64,000 nt of DNA from Aegilops tauschii subsp. strangulata (GCF_002575655.3 NC_053036.3:647921387-647985386), one strand, 5' to 3'. Positions 33,240-45,484 are shown, counted from the first letter of the stretch. Notes: generated by a model from the sequence alone, not told the origin. Program-made: numbers and translations.

Positions 33240-36200
33240 ATGTGGTGAGGAGGTAACAGATATGGTGCTACGTGTTCTGAGTGGAGAGGATTCTCCGGAG
33301 GAGATAAACAAAACTTTCATCGTCTTAATACCCAAGATTGCAAGTCCAAAAAATTTAGGACAGTTTCGACCGATCAGCCTTTGTAACGTGATCTTCAAGA
33401 TTGCATCAAAGGTCCTGGCCAATTGGCTCAAACTTATTCTCCCCGATATCATCTCAGAAGAACAGTCGGCATTTGTACCTGGTCGTCTAATCACCGACAA
33501 TTTTATCTCAGCCTATGAGTGCCTACACTACATGAAAACAAGGAAGCTCAAGGGAAACATGTTCTGTGCTCTGAAACTCGATATGATGAAAGCCTATGAT
33601 CGTTTAGAGTGGATTTACTTGGAGAAGGTTATGTTGAAATTGGGAATCAGCCCAAAGTTCACAGAGATTGTGATGCGGTGTGTCTCTTCAGTATCCTTTT
33701 CGGTTATATTCAATGGAGGGAAACAAGAGGACTTCACGCCATCGCGCGGTTTGAGACAGGGGGATCCCGTATCTCCATATCTCTTCCTACTGGCGGCGGA
33801 GGGCCTTTCATGTTTGTTGAAATCGATGCTCCCAACGGAGAGGATACAAGGCATTACGGTGGCAGCAGGTGCACCGGAGGTAAACCATCTTCTCTTCGCA
33901 GATGATAGCCTTCTTTTCTTTAATGCTACACCGGAGATGGCAAAACGGGTGGATGACCTTCTGCAAAGGTATTGTGCTGCTTCGGGTCAACGTATAAACA
34001 AAGATAAATCCTCCATCTTCTTTAGCAAGGGCTGTGCTGAATCTGTGAGACAGGAAATCAAGCAAGTTTTGGATGTTCCGAATGAGCAGCTCTCTGAGAA
34101 GTATCTTGGCCTCCCCTCTGATGTTGGTCGGGCTAAAGAGGGTGCTTTCAAGTATTTGAAAGATAGAATCTGGAAGCAAATTCAAGGATGGATGGAGAAA
34201 ACTGTGTCTGTTGGGGGAAAAGAGGTGCTTATTAAATCCGTTGCTCAAGCTATTCCTACCTACTCCATGGCCTGTTTCAAACTGCCTAGAGGATTATGCC
34301 AACACATTAATGGGTTGTTACGCAAGTTTTGGTGGGGCTCAAAAAAGGGAGAAAGAAAGACTGCCTGGGTCTCTTGGGAAGTCATGTCACAACCAAAGTT
34401 TATGGGAGGAATGGGTTTCCGAGATATCGAGCTTTTTAACCTGGCATTACTGGCCAGGCAGGCCTGGCGCCTCCTACAGGGACCCACCTCTTTGAGTGCG
34501 CGGATCCTAATGGCTGTTTACTACCCTTCTTCCACCATTCTTGATGCAGAAGTCGGCAATCATCCTTCACAAGTTTGGCGCTCCCTAATTGAAGGCAGAG
34601 ACACTTTGAAGCTTGGACTTGTGAAACGGATTGGTTCGGGAGAGGACACAAACATATGGAATGACAATTGGATTCCACGTGATTTTAAAGCTTCGGCCGG
34701 TTTGCCCAAAGTCTTTGAATCCTCCCCACAAGGTGTCGGACCTTATCGATCCAGTTAATATGACATGGGACCGAGATGTTCTTGATCAGCACCTCTACCC
34801 CATGGACGTTGAAGCTATCCTTAACATCCCGTTAAGCTCAAGAGTCTGTGATGATTTCTGGTCTTGGCATTATGAGAGAAGGGGTGTTTTCACAGTACGG
34901 TCTGCATATAGACTCTTGGCCTCCACAAAGCAACAGCGGACGGACTGGCTAGAGCACAGTGACGGCCAATCGCGTTTCGAGTCTGATCGCCGATCTTGGA
35001 CAAAGCTGTGGGGAGCTTCGGTCCCTTCCAAAGTTAGAATTTTTGCATGGAGATTGGCTAAATCTTCCATCCCTACGGGAGAAGTCCGCAAGACAAGGAG
35101 CATGGCTGAAACACCGGAGGGTACACTATGCAAGGTGGCGGTGGATACGTGGCGTCACTCGCTTTTTGATTGCAAGATGGCTAGGTGCGTTTGGGCACTA
35201 GCTGATGAGGACCTCACGGAAACCATTGTCTCGAACCGGACGGACGACGCAAAGTTGTGGATGCTGTGGCTCGTTGATACTCTTCCCTCAATGGAGCTTG
35301 CGCGCGTCCTCGTGACGATGTGGGCAATTTGGTGGGCACGGCGTCAAGCTATCCACGATGAGCAATTCCAAAGTCCGCTCAGTACGCATATGTTCATTGA
35401 GAAATTTTTGTCTGAGCTGGAGGCGATCCCCGACGGGAAAGAGCGACCTAGGGACCGAAATGCAAAATCCAAGGACCTGCATGCAACGCCCAGGGACGTG
35501 CATGTAACGCCCCGGGAGGAATCAGTGCAGCGCGACCGACCAGTTCGGACGACCTGGCTCCCGCCGGCAAAGCATGACGTGAAGATTAATGTTGACGGTG
35601 GCCTTTCCAAGGTTGGAGACCGAGGAGCTTCGGCGGTGATTTGCAGGGATAAGCATGGCATGTTTCTTGGTGCTTCCGCGGTTATTTTCGAGGGTTTGCT
35701 TGACCCAACTACACTCGAAGCTCAGGCGTGCAACGAGGCCCTTGCTCTTGCTGCGGACCTCCATGCTCAATCCGTGTGTGTTGCATCGGACTGCCTCGAG
35801 GTGATCACCTATATCCATACTGGTGTCCCATGTCGATACTTTGCTATCTTGGAGGAGATCAAGCACAGGATGCGTTCGATCCAAGATTTACAGTTTGTGC
35901 ACGAGAATAGAAAACATAATGAGGAAGCTCATGCCTTAGCTAAGGCGGCTGCTTCTCTCCCTCCCGGGCGCCATGTGTGGCTTACTACTCTGCCCGATAT
36001 CACCTGTATCCCTATGTGTTTGAACATTCAATAAAAGATACTTTTCTTGCTAAAAAAAAACCAAGCTCAGAGAACGCACGCGTTTTAGTCCCACATCGGG
36101 GAGGCTGGCGAATGGCTTCCACTTCATAAGAGCAGCAGGTGAAGCTTACAACGTGCCCCAATGAAAGCACACCCGACGAGGCACGAGCCAGATCAGGCTC

Positions 36201-36514
36201 GTGTCGTGGGGGTGGTATGTGTGGTACGCACATTAAGCAACATAAAAACCAACGGAGAAGTATTGATCAACCACACACGCCACCGGTGTGATGGTACCGG
36301 CGCATGACATATGCGCCTGGCTATTTTTATTTTCCTTATCCCTAATTTTTAACGGATCGGCTAAGATGAGATTTAGTTCGCTAAACAAAAAAGTAATTCC
36401 CCCACATGTAGCTTTTTGAGGAATTACTGCATCGGAATTATGATTTCTAGCCCTCAAAACTTTGCCTCATTTTCTTATTTTTAGTGACGTGTCCTCATTT
36501 TCGTTCATTATTAT

Positions 36515-37085
36515 TCGTGGAGCATCTACAGCCGGAATCTCCTCCTCCACCTCCGGCCGCTGCTCCGCGCGGGTAGCGGCGTGTTCTAGTGCCCACTCTG
36601 TCGGCGTCGTGGATGCAGACTTTGGAATCAGAGGTACGGGCCGCCCGCCGCGATAGGCAGAGGGCAAGGGAGATGGGGGTCACGTTGAATGCGGCTCCGC
36701 AGTCCTCCCGCGGCCGCCGCGTGATGTTGACGGTGCCCGACCAGGAGGAGCGTCTCCTCCAGTGGGTGTATCGTCTGTCACTCACCACGGCGAAGAAAGA
36801 CGCCCGGCGGCTCCGAAGGATCAACGCGAAGGCGCTTTGGCTCGGCATTGAGCAGTTCGAGCGGGAGGCGGCGGAGGCAGCGGCGGAGACGACACAGGAC
36901 CGCATCGTCTGACGCTTGAAGGGCTAGATCTTCATATCTGATTCCTCCTCCTCCGACGGGTCCGACACCGATGGCTCCGACGTCGACTCGCCTTCTGCCG
37001 CGGACACCTACAGCAGCGTCGGCAACCGGAAGGGCAAAGGGCCGGCGAAGAAGTGGTGAAGCCCCGCCCTCTGATATAATCTACC
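36515..37085 (+). pseudogene. Fragment of a GC-rich transposon-borne gene
   Basis: The stretch begins GAGCATCTACAGCCGG, close to the TIR of the element at 20281, and is GC-rich between AT-rich flanks. A frame at 36589-36912 encodes a basic/acidic helical region (DQEERLLQWVYRLSL, KDARRLRRINAKALWLGIEQF). The same frame continues past TGA (36910) and a TAG into a Ser/Asp-rich tail (SDSSSSDGSDTDGSDVDS) ending KGKGPAKKW. Two in-frame stops and the missing right terminus mark it as a broken copy. Function unknown. Confidence 0.5.
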
Positions 37086-37784
37086 TCCTAGTGTATAGCT
37101 AGAATTTGCCAGTCGTATGAACTATAGTCGGACCCAAGTGTTGTTGGTCTAACCAACCGTTATGTTCCGTGTTGCGCTCCTCCTCATCAACCTTGTGAAG
37201 GTGCTGGTCGTTTGCGTGAGAGGCTCATCATCTCCTCCCGAATCGCCTTGTGAAGGTGCCGCATAAAGAAAGTTTACTGACTGATGAGCCGTCAAGCAGC
37301 GGAGAAAGATGACTGCAGAGAATAGAGGGAAGAAAGGTGGCAATGAATCAATTAATGGTAATTGCTTGGTGTATTCTTCCTAACGAGATGAGAGAGCAGG
37401 CATCACATGGCCGGCCAATCACCCGTCCTTCTTGTCTCCTGAGTCCTAATCCTGATTTGAGAGGGACCCGGCATGATCGGTTTGGTGCTGGGTCGGTGCT
37501 GCTAATTAGCTATCTGGAGCTGTGTATCGCGGAACAGCACGCATACTCTGCTGCTGCGATAACATGTGGTGGAAGCTCTGCACTGCTGTCACTATCTGAA
37601 TTAGTGTTACTGAACTGTGATGTGATGTGATGGCCATGTACTATCCGTAGCAAACCCAAATCACAGCTTCTTTGAAAGGGACGTACGTATATGTGTCTGC
37701 ATGCGGACAAAATTATTGTTCTGACCTACGTGGCTAACAAAATCCCAAGTTGACCTCGTTTCAAAAAAAATTTCGTTTCTGACC

Positions 37785-37890
37785 TTTTTAGGTGACGCCA
37801 ACATCTCTGGCGTCTGGGTTGCAAAGCAGACGCCACGCACGACCCACCAGCCCGTTGACCTGCTGCCCTGGCGTCTAGCCCTGGTAAGTG
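37785..37890. repeat. GACGCC/GGCGTC hairpin cluster, left
   Basis: Palindromic words GACGCCA...TGGCGTCTGG, CAGACGCCA and TGGCGTCTAG recur within 100 bp at the left side of the composite element. An 18-C homopolymer follows at 37970-37987. Confidence 0.7.
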
Positions 37891-38442
37891 GATAACCCCA
37901 CGGAAGAGTGTGTGGGTCCCACCCCACACACTTTCCCCAATCCAGCCCGAGCTTGAAGAAGAGTTGCTGCCCCCCCCCCCCCCCCCCACTCTCTGTCACC
38001 CCTCAAGCCCCCCCCCCCTCAAATCCTCTCCAAAAGGTGCTTCCCTTAGGTGGATCTTTCCATCACTTTGTTGCTTGTGGTAATCTCCTCCAAATCACCC
38101 AATTTTTTTGGGTTAAATCTTGTTATTTTGGTTGCATTTTTTACATGTTGGTGGAACCCTAGTTCATGTTTTCTCCCTTATTTTAGTGTGAATGGTTTGG
38201 TTAACTTTGGTAATATAGTGATATGCATGGTGTGTAGTAGGAATATTTGCTTGTTGAGTAGTAAGATTGGGGGTTAGGGTTAGTTAGTGTTTAGGGTTAA
38301 CTTTGCTTAGTGTGTGTTAATTAGTGAAACTTTTGTGGACATCACCAATAATTTAGTGTTGATATGATTTGGATATAATGAGTTGTTTTTGGATAAACAC
38401 CAATTCTCATTGATGCCTTAAATGCATTCATGTTGTTTTTAG

Positions 38443-41400
38443 ATGGAGAGACTTGTTAATGTTCATTACATGGACAAGGAGGCATTCTTGAGTAGCAATG
38501 CCGACACGGGTGAGGAACCATTGGTTTTTGATACAAGCCCTAGCTATGAGGATGTTGTTGCAAAAGTGAGACAAGTCTTAAAGTGGATGGACACCAATGT
38601 TGATGTTAAGTTAATAGGAAGGTATGATGTTGGAGTTGGAGCCAAATCTCGCTTGAAAAGTATGCCTATCACCTCGGATTTGCATTGGGATGTATACAAG
38701 GAAAAGGTTTCCCAATCGGAAGACAAGTCACTTGAATTGTTTGCCACCAAGGTTGAATCTCCCCGGTTTACACTTGATTTGAACTGGCATGTCTCTTCCC
38801 CAATGGATGACATGAGCGAGAGGACAATGGTGCCACTTGTTGAGCATAGGGTTGTGGTTGATTCCCCCAATGCTTATCGCCAACCACGTCCCCGTCTACC
38901 ATCTAGTGAAGCAAATGAGGTTGAGTTGTATGCCCCCAATGCTTCTAGCCAACCACCAACTAGCCAAGCAAATGAAGTTGAGGTGATTCCTAGTGACGAA
39001 GTAATTCAAGAGGATGAAGATGCTCATGATGACGACGAAGAGCAAGAGGATCGAAGGGTTTCATGGTAATGATGTTGGTGACTTGGATGCGTACATAGCG
39101 CAAAAGGACATGGATCTTGAGTTGCCTTTTAGGCGTCAATATGCCTATGACTCGGATGACGAGGGTCCGGGTGAAGAGTTGGACGAGGATGGATTCACAA
39201 AGGAGGAAAACCAAATCCACTTAGAAAAAAGAACTCACTTGTTTCAAGATCTCAGCCTTGCCCATAAAGCTGTTGTTGATGGTGGAATGAGAATGACGAC
39301 GATTGAGCCAACACCATGCCTGGATCCAGGCGAACCAAGGGAGGAGAACGAGGACGAGAATGCTCATTTGAAGAAAGGAGTGAAGTTTTTGAGCTTGCCT
39401 ATGTTGAAGTTTTGGTTGTCTGACTATGCCATTCGGAACCATAGGCCATTTTATGTTGAGCACTCGGACATGAAGTTGTGTTACACCGTGAAGTGTGAGG
39501 GAGAAGGATGCCCATGGATGGTTCGTGCAAGAAAGCTTAAAGAAACCAAAGAATGGGTGTTAAAAAGTTGTGTTGCCACTCATAGGTGCAAACCACCATC
39601 GAAACGACTTCGAAAGACACACCGTCAACTCACATCTGAGTATCTCGGATACAAATGGATGAAAGACATAGCCGTTGATCCAACTGTGAAAGTGAGATTT
39701 CTCATGCGGATGGTGAAAAAACAATTTGGTTATGAAGTCAAGTATGGGAAGGCATGGAAGGCAAAGGCAAATGCTATTAGGATGTTGTATGGTGGTTATG
39801 AAGAAGCATACAACCAGCTCCCGAGATTGTTGGGCGCGATTGCACATAGGAACCCGGGCATGTTCATGTGGTCGATGATCACGAGAGAGTGTTCCACCGT
39901 GCCTTCTGGAGTTATGAACAATATGTGGAGGCGTTTGAGCATTGTCGTCCGGTCTTGTCTATAGATGGCACATTCTTGATCGGTAGATACAGGGGCACAC
40001 TAATGGTAGCAATGGCGCACTCATCAAACGACAATGTGTTGCCAGTGGAATTTGCTTTGGTTCCTTCCGAGCACCAAGACAACTGGGAGTGGTTCATGGG
40101 TCATGTTAGGCACAAGGTGATTGGGGCTAGGGAGGTATACATCATATCGGACCGGCACCATGGCATACTCAAGGCAATGGACATTGTTATTCCAGGATTC
40201 CCAAAGCTTCACCACAGATGGTGCATGAGGCATTTCGTGGCCAACTTTTACCGGGCATGTAAGAGCAAGGAGCTCAGCAAAGACCTTACCCATGTATGTG
40301 TGGCCTTCACCACCTATGCTTTCGATGCTCGGTACAATAAACTCTTTGCAGCGGTGAACGAAGGGGGAAAAGACTTCTTAACTAGGAATTTCAACGAGAA
40401 GCACAAGTGGGCACGTGCTCATGACGATGGAGGTAGGCGATATGGCGACATGACGAGCAACTTGGTTGAATGTTTCAACAATGTGCTCAAGGGTGCTCGT
40501 TCATTGCCGGTGACTGCAATAGTGGAGTATACCTTCTTCAAGCTTAATGAGTACTTTCAGAGGCATTCTGAAGAGACTGCAAAATGGATAGGTGAAAAAA
40601 TGGATTATCCGAAAAAGGTTGATGATGGCTGCAGTTACAAGCAAGCAAGTCTTCACGGCAACAAGTTATCATATTCGACAAAAGTGAAACGATCTATCAA
40701 ATTGATGAGCCAGGTGGCACAACACGAGACGGTTTTCAATATGGTGGTGCTGCATTTGAGGTGCGTCTCAAGACTCGGTGGTGCCAGTGCGAGAGGCCTA
40801 GTAAGTATCATTGGCCATGATCACATTTGATAACGGCGGCGAAGGCGAGAAACATACATGTTTGTGATGGGAAAACCGTGCGGATGCAAGAGTTCCATGT
40901 GGAAGCTAGTAGGTTGACATGGGCGCCTCGATTTCACCCTTTCTTGGACCAATCACAGTGGCCTGAGTATCATGGCCTTCATATTAAGCCAGACCCTCTC
41001 CTGAAGGTGGAGACCAAGGGTAGAAGGAGAACTAAGAGGTTCAGGGGTGATATGGATGGCCTGGCTGGATACACTGGCATGAAACAATTTGGTAGCGGTC
41101 ATTTCATGGAGGCTCCTGACACTATCAACTGTGGGGGGGGGGGGGTGCGGTGAAGGGCGACACAATGCACGGACATGCAAGAAAAGGAAAATGTCGAAGG
41201 GGGGCATTCCTAGCACTAGCCGTAGAGGAAAGACAAGTCGTGGAGGTGGCACCGATGGTGAGCGAGGTGGAAGAGGTGACGGTGGTGGTGGTCGAGGAAG
41301 CACAAGTGACAGAGGTGGTGGTGGTGGTCGTAGAGGGAGCACAAGTGCTAGAGGTGCTAGTGGTCATAGAGGGAGCACAAGTGCTAGAGGTGCTGGTGGT

Positions 41401-41565
41401 GGTAGAGCAAGCACAAGTGCTAGAGGTGGTGGTCGGAGAGGAAGCACAAGTGCTAGAGGTGGTGGTTGTCGTAGAGGAAGCACAAGTGCTAGAGGTGGTG
41501 GTGGTCGTAGAGGAATGGTTGATAATGGATCGGCCTTCGGTTATTTGCTTAATCCAGATGGTTGA
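38443..41565 (+). pseudogene. MuDR-type (MULE) transposase, frameshifted
   Basis: The ATG directly follows a TTTTTAG acceptor, suggesting a leader intron. An N-terminal and acidic region precedes the MuDR DNA-binding region (FLSLPMLKFWLSDYAI, C-rich CEGEGCPWMVRARK). The catalytic domain follows with LSIDGTFL, YIISDRHHG and NLVECFNNVLK, consistent with the D, D and E. Next come a SWIM-type zinc finger (WCQCERPSKYHWP) and a zinc knuckle of C-x2-C-x4-H-x4-C form. The C-terminus is a repeat of RGSTSARGGG-type units. Frame changes near 39055 and 39880, a TGA at the third SWIM cysteine (40828-40830) and a 13-G run at 41123-41135 that breaks the knuckle frame inactivate it. It would cut and move the element in the nucleus. 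Confidence 0.85.
41290..41520 (+). repeat. Coding RGG/STSAR minisatellite
   Basis: Repeated units of about 33-39 bp encode R-G-S-T-S-A-R-G-G-G-like peptides at the C-terminus of the transposase frame. Such RG-rich repeats often bind nucleic acid; here that is inference. Confidence 0.8.
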
Positions 41566-41679
41566 TCTAATAATAATGGTATATTATTTGTTCATACAAT
41601 TCCTAGCATTTATTGATTTACTGTATTTACACATTTACTCTCTTTGTGTCTTGTGCTAACAATTGTTCTTTTTGTAGGC

Positions 41680-42319
41680 ATGGCTTCATCCGGTTCCAGG
41701 ACGAGGCCGTCGTGCGCAGACCAAGAGAACATGCCGAAGACGTGGATGGAGGCTAGCTGGGACAAGGAGAAGGAGAAGGATGTGCCCACACCACCATGTT
41801 GGTGTGGTGATGTTTGCAAGGTGAAGGTGTCCACTGACCGCAAGAAGTCATGGACAGAAGGTAGAAGGTTTTTCGTGTGTCCCAACTATGCACATGATCG
41901 TGCTCGGCCAACTAACGCATATGACCTACCACCGGTATGTTAGACGTACATACAAAAAATGTAAATATGTTTGAACTCATATTACTAACACAAACATGAT
42001 TTATATGTAGTCGCATCCTCCACTTTGCAAGTACTTCACTTGGATAGATCACGAGGTACCAAAAGATGTCCAAGAGGACCAACATCAAGATTGCTTACGG
42101 AGGCATCGCCTGTTCGAGGAGTCCTTTGCACGGGGATTGGAGCGGGAGCGTCGTGAGAAGGAGAAGAACGAGCGCAAGAAGCATGAGGAAGAGAGGGCAC
42201 GCAAAGAGAAGGAGGCTCGTCAAGAAGAGAAGGCAAGAAAACTTGCAAGGGCTCGCGATGCACAAGAGGAGGATGAGGCACGTGACAAGAAGGGAAAGTG
42301 GCCCCGTACTACTCAGTAG
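41680..42319 (+). CDS. GRF-type zinc-finger coiled-coil protein of the MuDR composite, about 187 aa
   Basis: Exons at 41680-41934 and 42011-42319 join in frame across GTATGT...TGTAG. The first exon starts MASSGSRTRPSC, right after a TTTTTGTAG acceptor, so it may also be a 3' exon of the transposase transcript. It holds the GRF-type zinc finger (PPCWCGDVCKVKVSTD, then GRRFFVCPN). Exon 2 continues HPPLCKYFTWIDHEV and then a long charged helix (ERERREKEKNERKKHEEERA), probably a coiled coil. GRF fingers bind nucleic acid in other proteins. In grass MULEs such a gene often lies next to the transposase. Both exons are open, unlike the transposase. Function in transposition is not known. Confidence 0.7.
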
Positions 42320-42629
42320 ACAAATGGAAAAGGCACCGGCATCGATGATGGACTTTCGAGACTTTGTGTGTGATGAACTTGTCATTCGAGACCTTGTGTG
42401 GTCATGAACTATTTATGTCATTCGAGACATCGTGTGTGATGAACTTGTAATTCGAGACTATTTGAGATTATGTGCAAACTATGTTTGTCATTCGAGACTA
42501 GTATGCTTTGTTCATATTTTTGGTTGAGACTAGTATGCTCTGTTCATATTTTTGGTTGATTTCCAATGTTTAACAGTGTGTGCAACAAGTTGCTAAGTAA
42601 AAACATTAACAAAAGAAAGAAGTCAGGGC

Positions 42630-42941
42630 CAGACGCCATAGACCTTGGCGTCTGGGTTTCTATCCAGAGAGCAATTTTGGGTTTTGGCTATGGTGCACAC
42701 CCAGACGCCACAGACCCTGGCGTTTGGCTATAGAAGCCACGTCAACCAGACGCCGCGTCTGGGTCCCTATCCAGAGAGCAATTTTTGATTTGCCGAATGT
42801 GCACACCCAGACGCCACGGTCCTTGGCGTCTGGCCATAGAAGCCACGTCAACCAGACGCCAGGAACCCTGGCGTCTGGGTCCCTATCCAGAGAGCAATTT
42901 TGGATTTGGCAATTGTGCACACCCAGACGCCATGGTCCATG
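42630..42941. repeat. GACGCC/GGCGTC hairpin array, middle cluster (left part)
   Basis: About three diverged units of 107-116 bp, each with CCAGAGAGCAATTTT, a CACACCCAGACGCCA...TGGCGTCTGG hairpin and AAGCCACGTCAACCAGACGCC. The strongest stem has arms CAGACGCCAGG/CCTGGCGTCTG with a 3-base loop near 42853. The array is cut by the copia fragment at 42942. Confidence 0.85.
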
Positions 42942-45025
42942 TGTTGGGGAACGTAGTAATTTCAAAAAAAAAAAATTCCTACGCACACGCAAGATCATGG
43001 TGATGCATAGCAACGAGAGGGGAGAGTGTTGTCCACGTACCCTCGTAGACCGAAAGCGGAAGCGTTAGCACAACGCGGTTGATGTAGTCGTACGTCTTCA
43101 CGATTCGACTGATCAAGTACCGAACGCACGACATCTCCGAGTTCAGCACACGTTCAGCTCGATGACGTCCCTCGAACTTCGATCCAGCCGAGCTTTGAGG
43201 GAGAGTTCCGTCAGCACGACGGCGTGGTGACGATGATGATGTTCTACCGACGCAGGGCTTCGCCTAAGCCCTGCTACGATATTATCGAGGTGTATTATGG
43301 TGGAGGGGGGCACGGCACACGGCTAAGAGATCAAGAGATCAATTGTTGTGTCTTTGGGGTGCCCCCTGCCCCCGTATATAAAGGAGCAAGGGGGGAGGCG
43401 ACCGGCCTAGGAGGAGGGTGCGCCAAGGGGGGAGTCCTACTCCCACCGGGAGTAGGACTCCTCCTTTCCTTGTTGGAGTAGGAGAAGGGAAGGGAGAAGG
43501 AGAAGGAAGGAAGGGGGCGCCCCCCCTCCCTAGTCCAATTCGGACTAGTCCATGGGGAGGGGTGCGGCCAACCTTTGGGGCCTTTTTCTCCTTTCCCGTA
43601 TGGCCCATTAAGGCCCAATACGAATTCCCGTAACTCTCCGGTACTCCGAAAAATACCCGAATCACTCGGAACCTTTCCGATGTCCGAATATAGTCGTCCA
43701 ATATATCGATCTTTACGTCTCGACCATTTTGAGACTCCTCGTCATGTCCCTGAGACTCCGAACTTCTTCGGTACATCAAAACACATAAACGCATAATATA
43801 ACCGTCATCTAACTTTAAGCGTGCGGACCCTACGGGTTCGAGAACTATGTTGACATGACCGAGACATGTCTCCGGTCAATAACCAATAGCGGAACCTGGA
43901 TGCTCATATTGGCTCCCACATATTCTATGAACATCTTTATCGGTCAAACCGCATAACAACACACGTTGTTCCCTTTGTCATCGGTATGTTACTTGCCCGA
44001 GATTCGATCGTCGGTATCTCAATAACTAGTTCAATCTCGTTACCGGCAAGTCTCTTTACTCATTCTGTAATACATCATCCCGCAACTAACTCATTAGTTG
44101 CAATGCTTGCAAGGCTTATAGTGATGTGCATTACCGAGTGGGCCCAGAGATACCTCTCCGACAATCGGAGTGACAAATCCTAATCTCGAAATACGCCAAC
44201 CCAACAAGTACCTTCGGAGACACCTGTAGAGCACCTTTATAATCACCCAGTTACGTTGTGACGTTTGGTAGCACACAAAGTGTTCCTCTGGTAAACGGGA
44301 GTTGCATAATCTCATAGTCATAGGAACATGTATAAGTCATGAAGAAAGCAATAGCAGAATACTAAACGATCGTGTGCTAAGCTAACGGAATGGGTCAAGT
44401 CAATCACATCATTCTCCTAATGATATGATCCCGTTAATCAAATGACAACTCATGTCTATTGCTAGGAAACATAACCATCTTTGATCAACGAGCTAGTCAA
44501 GTAGAGGCATACTAGTGACACTCTGTTTGTCTATGTATTCACACATGTATCATGTTTCCGGTTAATACAATTCTAGCATGAATAATAAACATTTATCATG
44601 ATATAAGGAAATAAACAATAACTTTATTATTGCCTCTAGGGCATATTTCCTTCAGTCTCCCACTTGCATTAGAGTCAATAATCTAGTTCACATCGCCATG
44701 TGATTTAACATCAATAGTTCACATCTTTATGTGGTTAACACCCATAGTTCACATCGATATGTGACCAACACCCAAAGGGTTTACTAGAGTCAGTAATCTA
44801 GTTCACATCGCTATGTGATTAACACCCAAAGAGTACTAAGGTGTGATCATGTTTTGCTTGTGAGATAATTTTAGTCAACGGGTCTGTCACATTCAGATCC
44901 GTAAGTATTTTGAAAATTCTATGTCTGCAATGCTCTGCACGGAGCTACTCTAGCTAATAGCTCCCACTTTCAATATGTATCCAGATTGAGACTTAGAGTC
45001 ATCTGGATCAGTGTCAAAAACTTGC
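42942..45025 (-). mobile_element. copia LTR plus 3' pol fragment
   Basis: 42942-44654 is an LTR of the same family as 4798-6507. It is followed inward by the polypurine tract (GTCTCCCACTTGC on +, from 44655) and about 370 bp of 3' coding or untranslated sequence with an RNase H-like remnant, after which hairpin-array sequence resumes. There is no second LTR, so the rest of the element and part of the array were lost by deletion. Imperfect direct repeats of GTTCACATCG(C/A)TATGTGA occur at 44695-44815. Confidence 0.85.
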
Positions 45026-45130
45026 CTCGCGCCGACCCAGACGCCACAGACCATGGCGTCTGGCCATAGAAGCCACGTCAACCATACGCCAGGAACCATG
45101 GCGTTTGGGTCCCTATCCAGAGAGCAAATT
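45026..45130. repeat. GACGCC/GGCGTC hairpin array, middle cluster (right part)
   Basis: It continues the array cut at 42942: ACCCAGACGCCACAGACC, then ATGGCGTCTGG, AAGCCACGTCAACCATACGCC and CCAGAGAGCAAA. Confidence 0.8.
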
Positions 45131-45484
45131 TTGATCTGGCTCGTTTGGACTGTTATCAGTGGATAAGATGCTTTGGGCCCACCTCTAGCCCTCTCATTTC
45201 ATTCATCTCCACTCACATTCACGAGCTGCTGCCCCCCTCACTCCCTCTCCACCACCATAACCCCCCCCAAATCTCTCACGAATCGGTCCCGTTTCACCGT
45301 TGGATCTTCGGGATTTCCAAACGAGAAGGTAAATCAACTCCACCCCCATTTTTTGGTTGGTTTAATGTATCATAGTTTTGTGCAAACCCTAGTTTTCTTA
45401 GTTTTGTGCAAACCCTAGTTTCTTTTTCCTAGTGGTTATGCTCAAGGGGTAGGTTAGGTACTCAATGCGATTTGTGTGTTGCAG

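Larger units (their letters stand above)
24717..36034 (+). pseudogene. LINE reverse transcriptase/RNase H polyprotein, broken
   Basis: The frame starting at 24717 (WERDPRFGDVVTEAWN) shifts near 24955 into QWLTEGDSNTKFFHRKAS and KAPGPDGFRAHFF, which stops at the copia insertion (25384). After the copia it resumes at 33240 with QFRPISLCNVIFKIASKVLA, the YDRLEW tract and the reverse transcriptase active site LLFADDSLLFF. Near 34730 a one-base change shifts the frame into the zinc-binding RT-associated region (WTKLWGASVPSKVRIFAWRL) and a C-terminal RNase H-like domain (KINVDGG, SDCLEVI) that ends at 36034. The domain order is that of plant L1-type ORF2. Two frameshifts plus the copia insertion inactivate it. 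Confidence 0.85.
24718..36060 (+). mobile_element. 5'-truncated non-LTR retrotransposon (LINE), split by copia
   Basis: LINE sequence covers about 24718-25384 and 33240-36060. It starts in the region after the endonuclease, continues through reverse transcriptase and an RNase H-like domain, and ends TAA, AATAAAAG and an A9 tract at 36052-36060. No endonuclease domain is present, so the 5' end is truncated, as is usual for LINEs. Array sequence (CCAAGCTCAGAGAACGC) follows the A-tract directly. A clear target duplication was not found. Confidence 0.82.
22565..36480. repeat. Tandem array unit 2 (split by LINE and copia)
   Basis: It repeats unit 1 in order: the intron-3 end (CAACTATGTCATCTCCTATT...), a second terminal exon at 22811-22863, CTTGCTGGTCCAGGAA (about 23066), GGTCTAACCAACCGTTATGTT (about 23107), CACAGGGAATCAATCTGGTGT (about 24293), the CCATTCCCGGCCCGTC tract (about 24577), then after the LINE GCTCAGAGAACGC (36064), the ACATCGGGGAGGC tract (36095) and GTGATGGTACCGGCGCATGAC (36289). 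Genuine unit sequence is 22565 to about 24700 and 36061 to about 36480. Confidence 0.78.

Noticed and set aside
41125..41367. Minus-strand Thr/Ser-rich ORFs opposite the RGG repeat
   Set aside because: Shadows of the plus-strand coding minisatellite.
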